Shown: positions 60,001-64,000 of the stretch, in pieces
How the letters are laid out: each line of letters opens with the position of its first letter
How positions within the stretch are numbered: position 1 is the stretch's first letter
Assembly (NCBI RefSeq): GCF_035594125.1
Contig: NC_087156.1
Span: 13,040,806 to 13,104,805 of the forward strand
Direction: 5' to 3'
Source: Scylla paramamosain
Taxonomy: Eukaryota > Arthropoda > Malacostraca > Decapoda > Portunidae
Length of the DNA: 64,000 bases
Made by a program: the position numbers and the translations under genes
The notes under the pieces: model-generated
The model's database searches: none
Told to the model about the DNA's origin: nothing
What the model saw: only the letters and a program-made list of their open reading frames with translations

Positions 60001-63000
60001 ATCATGTTACCTATAAAAACGCTTAAATACATGCAAAAAACCTTATGTTTGGGAAATTAAAGGACATTTCGAGAAACATGTATTACGAGTGTTTTCAAGT
60101 TAAGTACCATTTAGCTAAAACTCTTTATAGAAAAAAAAATAAATAAAAAGATAGGAATTTATTTATTGTTTTGTTATTCATCTTCATAGGTACCAAGATG
60201 CCAAAATTCTGAAAAAATTCAGGGAAATTATGTGAAAAAAAGAATATTATGAAAAAAAGTTAATTTTAGCTTTTTTTTTTCGGACTGTTATGTACCAAAC
60301 CCTAAAGTGCATCCAAAGCCACCTATATGGGGAAATTAAACGTCCTTACCAGAAACCTGTCTTTTGTGTGTTTTTTTTTTTTTTTCAGCATGTTAGGCAC
60401 CAAAACGATAAATAATGTGGAAGTCACTCAATGTGGGAATCCATCACAAAATTACTGAAAAAGTGTCTTTTCAGTGTTTTACGTAGAAAAACACTAAATC
60501 GAATGCAAACCAACGAATATGGAGAAATAGAATAACTTTCCCAAAAAAGTATATTTTGAGTGTTTTTGAACTTACCTTCAAAAAACGTGAAAATGGATGG
60601 AAAGCACTCTATATTGGGATACAAAAGGACATTACGAGAAACGTGTATAATGAGTGTTTTATAGTTTCACAACAGCCACAAGGCAAAAATCGAAAAACTC
60701 GGTGTATCTGGAGAAGTTTCTTAGATACCAAAATGCTGAAACTCAGATATAACACACTTTATTAAGAATACAGAACAACCATACCAAATGCATGTATTTT
60801 GAGTGCTTTTCACATTCTTAGTTACCAAAACCAAAAATTGCATGCGAAACTAGCTTTATGTGTGAAAAAAAATGACATTACCAGAAAAGTGTCTTTTGAG
60901 TGTTTTTGAACGTGAAAGGCACTAAAGCACTAAAAAGGAGGGCAATCACATTATATGGGAATAAAACCAACTTTTACCAAGAACCTGCCTTTAAGTGTAT
61001 TTGAGCTTCTTACATACCAAAACGCTTAAACGCATGCAAAACACCCTTTATGGAGAAACAGAATAACATTACCAGAAACATGTATTTTGAGTATGTTTGA
61101 TCATGTTACCTATAAAAACGCCTAAATACATGCAAAGAACCCTATGTTTGGAAAATGAAATGACATTACGAAATTTGAGTATTATGAGTGTTTTTAAGTT
61201 CCTTAACTACCAAAAAGCTAAAACCCACAAATAACTCTTTATAGAGGGAGAAAAAAAAATTTGTTATTCATCTTCATAGGTACCAAGATGCCAAAATTCT
61301 GGGAAAATTCATGGAAATTTTGTAAAAAAAAATCATTATAAAAATATAATTTTAGCTTTTTTCCGGAGTTATGTACAAACTCTGAAGTGCATGCAAATCC
61401 ACCTATATGGGGAAATTACACGACTTTACCAGAAATCTGTCTTTTGAGTGTTTTTAAGCAATCTGAACAATATTACTTAAAAAGTGTCTTTTCAGTGATT
61501 TACGTAGAAAAACGCTAAAACGGATGCAAACCAACCAATATGAAGAAATAGAATAACATTACCAAAAAGATATATTTTGATGTGTTTTTGAGCTTGTTAC
61601 CTACAAAAAATTAAAAAATGGATGGAAAGCACTTAATATTGGCAAAGAAGAGGACATTACAAGAAACGTGTATGAGTGTTTTATAGTTTGACAAAAACCA
61701 CAAGGTAAAATACTCAAAAAACTCGTGTACATAAAGAAGTTTCTTACATATCAAAAAGCTGAAACTCATCAATAACACTTTTAATTTTGAAACAGAAATA
61801 CCTTACCAAATGTGTGTATTAGAAAAGTTTCTTACATACCAAAATGCTGAAACTCATGAATAACACTTTTAATTAAGAAATAGAACCTTACTAAATGCCT
61901 GTGATTTGAGATTTTTTTCACATTCTTAGTTGCCAAAACCCCAAATTCCATGCAAAACTAGCTTTATGTGGGAAAAAAAATGATATTACCAAAAAAGTGT
62001 CTTTTGAGTGTTTTTCAGCGTGTTAGGCAATAAAGCACTAAAAAGGAGGGGAATCACATTACATGGGAACAATAACAACTTTTACCAAGAACTTGCCTTT
62101 AAGTGTTTTTGAGCTAATTAAATACAAAAACGCTAAAACGCATGCAAAACACTTTTTATGGAGAAAGAGAATAAAATTACCAAAAACATATATTTTGAGT
62201 GTTTTTGATCATGTTATCTATAAAAACGCTCAAATACATGCAAAAACCTTATGTTTAAGAAACTAAAGGACATTACGAAAAATGTGTATTATAAGTGTTT
62301 TTAAGTTCCTTAAGTACCAAAAAGCTAAAACCCACAAATAACACAATTTATTTCGAAAAAAAAAGTAAGAAAATAAAAAAATAGGATTTCTATTTTTTTA
62401 TTAATCTTCATAGGTACCGAGATGCCAAAATTCTGGGAAAATTCAGGGCTATTATATGTTAAAACAAAAATGATCAAAAAAGTAAATTTTAGCTTTTTTT
62501 TTCGGAGTGTTATGTACCAAATCCTAGAGTGCATCCAAAGACTCCTATATGAGGAAATTAAACGACCTTACCAGAAATTTGTTTTTTGAGTGTTTTTTCA
62601 GCATGTCAGGCACCAAAACGATAAATAATAAGGAACTCACTCTATATGAGAATCCAAAACAAAATTGCTGAAAACGTGTTTTTTCTTTCTTTTACGTAGA
62701 AAATCGCTAAAACGGATGCAAACCTACCAATATCAAGAAATAGAAAAATATTACCAAAACAGTATATTTTGAGTGTTTTTGAGCTTATTACCTAAAAAAA
62801 ACGCGAAAATTTATGCAAAGCACTCTATATTAGAAAACAAAAGGACTTTGCAAGAAAAGTGTATAATGAGTTCTTTATAGTTCAAAAGAACCAAAAGGCA
62901 AAAAACACAAAAACTCTTTTATATGAAGAAGGTTCCTAGATACCAAAATGCTGAAACTTATGAATAACACTCTTAATTGAGAAACCGAACAACCTTACTA

Positions 63001-63313
63001 AATGCGTGTATTTTGAGTGCTTTTCACATTCTTAGTTACCAAAACCCCAAATTTCATGCGAAACCACCTTTATATGAGAAAAAAATAACATTACCAGAAA
63101 AATGTCTTTTAAATGTTTTTGAGCGTGATAGGCAATAAAGCACTAAAAAGCAAGGCAATCATATTACACTGGAATAACACCAATTTATACCAAAAACTTG
63201 CCTTTAAGTGTTTTTGAGGTCCTTATATACCAAACCGCTAAAACGCATACAAAAACAAATTTTATGGAAAAACAGAACAACATTATTAAAAACATGTATT
63301 TTGAGTGTTTTTG
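60000..63313 (+). repeat. HOR units u4, u5, u6 of the second mega-unit
   Basis: u4 (60000) has AGTACCATTTAGCTAAAAC and ACAGCCACAAGGC. u5 (61099) has short H (AAGCAATCTGAACAATATTA) and doubled K2 (61738-61880). u6 (62208) has GGGCTATTATATGTTA in F and TTTTTTCTTTCTTTTACG in I, then continues with CCAAAAGGCAAAAAACAC in K1. Confidence 0.85.
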
Positions 63314-64000
63314 ATATTGTTATCTATAAAAACGCCTAATTACATGCAAAGAACATTATGTTTGGGAAACAAAAAGATATTACGAGAAACGTGTATTATG
63401 AGTGTTTTTTAAGTTCCTTAAGTACCAAAAAACTAAAACCCACAAATAACAGTCTTTATTTAGAAAATAAAAAACAAAAATATAAAAAAATAGGAATTTT
63501 TATTTATTTTTTTTGTTATTTATATTCTTAGGTACCGAGATGCCAAAATTCTGGGAAAATTCAGGGCAATCATATGATAAAAGAATATTATCAAAAAAGT
63601 TAATTTCCGTTTTTTTTTTCGGACTGTTATATACCAAACCTTAAAGTGCATGCAAAGACTCCTATATGAAGTAATTAAACGACCTTACCAGAAATATGTG
63701 TTTTGAGTGTTCTTTAGCATGTTAGGCACCAAAACGATAAATAATAAAGAACTCACTCTATATGGGAATCCAAAAAAAAGCTACTGAAAACGTGTCTTCT
63801 CAGTGTTTTTCGACAGAAAAACGCTAAAACGGTTGCAAAGCAAGCAATATCAAGAAATAGAAAAACGTTACTAAAAAGGTGTATTTTGCGTGTTTTTGAG
63901 CATGTTACCTACAAAAACGCGAAAATTGATTCAAAGCACTCTATATTAGGAAACAAAAGAACATTGCAAGAAAAGTGTATAATGAGTGTTTTATAGTTCA
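63313..64000 (+). repeat. HOR unit, class u19, cut by the window end
   Basis: F has GGGCAATCATATGATAAAAG, G begins AATTTCCGTTTTTTTTT, and I has an altered TTTTTCGACAGAAAAACGC. The class order u6-u19 matches the inner arm (21026-22898) rather than the first mega-unit at the same place. Confidence 0.75.

Larger units (their letters stand above)
54455..64000 (+). repeat. Second 54-kb mega-unit, partial (first 9.5 kb)
   Basis: This stretch restarts the mega-unit. The D-monomer anchors (GATCATGTTA) fall at 56758, 57769, 58908, 60000, 61099, 62208 and 63313, against 2304, 3372, 4501, 5578, 6680, 7782 and 8886 in the first copy. Unit-specific variants agree through u5 and into u6. Near 62760 (8340 in copy 1) the copies part: copy 1 jumps to a u20-type J monomer, while copy 2 continues in u6 type and then u19 type. 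Copy 2 lacks about 58 bp of a B monomer near 57612. Confidence 0.8.

Noticed and set aside
1..64000. CRISPR array
   Set aside because: Regularly spaced similar words are present, but the spacers are themselves diverged monomers of the same family, and the LINE remnants are eukaryotic in type.

Overview
This window is almost entirely satellite DNA from a eukaryotic, probably arthropod genome. I see no intact protein-coding gene, no tRNA or rRNA gene and no CRISPR array. The only recognisable protein homology is two decayed, 5'-truncated non-LTR retrotransposon (LINE) copies with reverse-transcriptase and C-terminal remnants. Their protein style (RT block with FADD, then an RMTKRIQG / LERRRLRVDLIEVFKW / NWFSNTVVDDWN tail and a 3' end of TTCTTATG repeats) resembles CR1/L2-like elements common in decapod crustaceans. 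The decapod guess comes from memory of the family and is not proven by the sequence.

The satellite is nested on several scales. (1) The base monomer is about 95 bp, A+T-rich, with a shared frame (GTGT-TTTT-AGTGTTTTT, then TACCAAAACGCTAAAA, CATGCAAA and ACATTACCAGAAA). (2) Twelve diverged monomer segments plus an A/T-rich spacer form a higher-order repeat (HOR) unit of about 1.1 kb. The reference unit at 16535-17648 is 1114 bp. (3) HOR units come in recognisable classes (u1, u2, u3...) whose order recurs, giving a super-repeat of roughly 11-13 kb. (4) The whole arrangement recurs with an offset of 54454 bp: positions 1 to about 8330 are matched by 54455 to about 62760, including the same LINE in the same monomer site. 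The window therefore holds one complete 54.45-kb mega-unit and about 9.5 kb of the next.

Layout of the mega-unit. 1-130: diverged monomeric satellite. 131-1797: LINE copy 1. 1798-28558: HOR units on the + strand. 28559-28619: short centre at which the array flips. 28620-52124: HOR units on the - strand. From about 14460 to 43900 the two arms mirror each other unit by unit, including rare deletion junctions and a small internal inversion, so this is a large, diverged palindrome. 52125-52440: orientation returns to +. 52440-54454: diverged monomers without HOR order, up to the next mega-unit. 54585-56246: LINE copy 2. 56247-64000: + strand HOR units again.

The nested order of shared and private breakpoints gives a relative history: monomer array, then HOR, then small inversion, then super-repeat copying, then inverted duplication, and amplification of the 54-kb block. 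Many short open reading frames exist in the satellite, but they recur with the HOR period and are judged to be by-products of the repeat. All identities and periods here were worked out by eye from anchor positions, not by alignment software.
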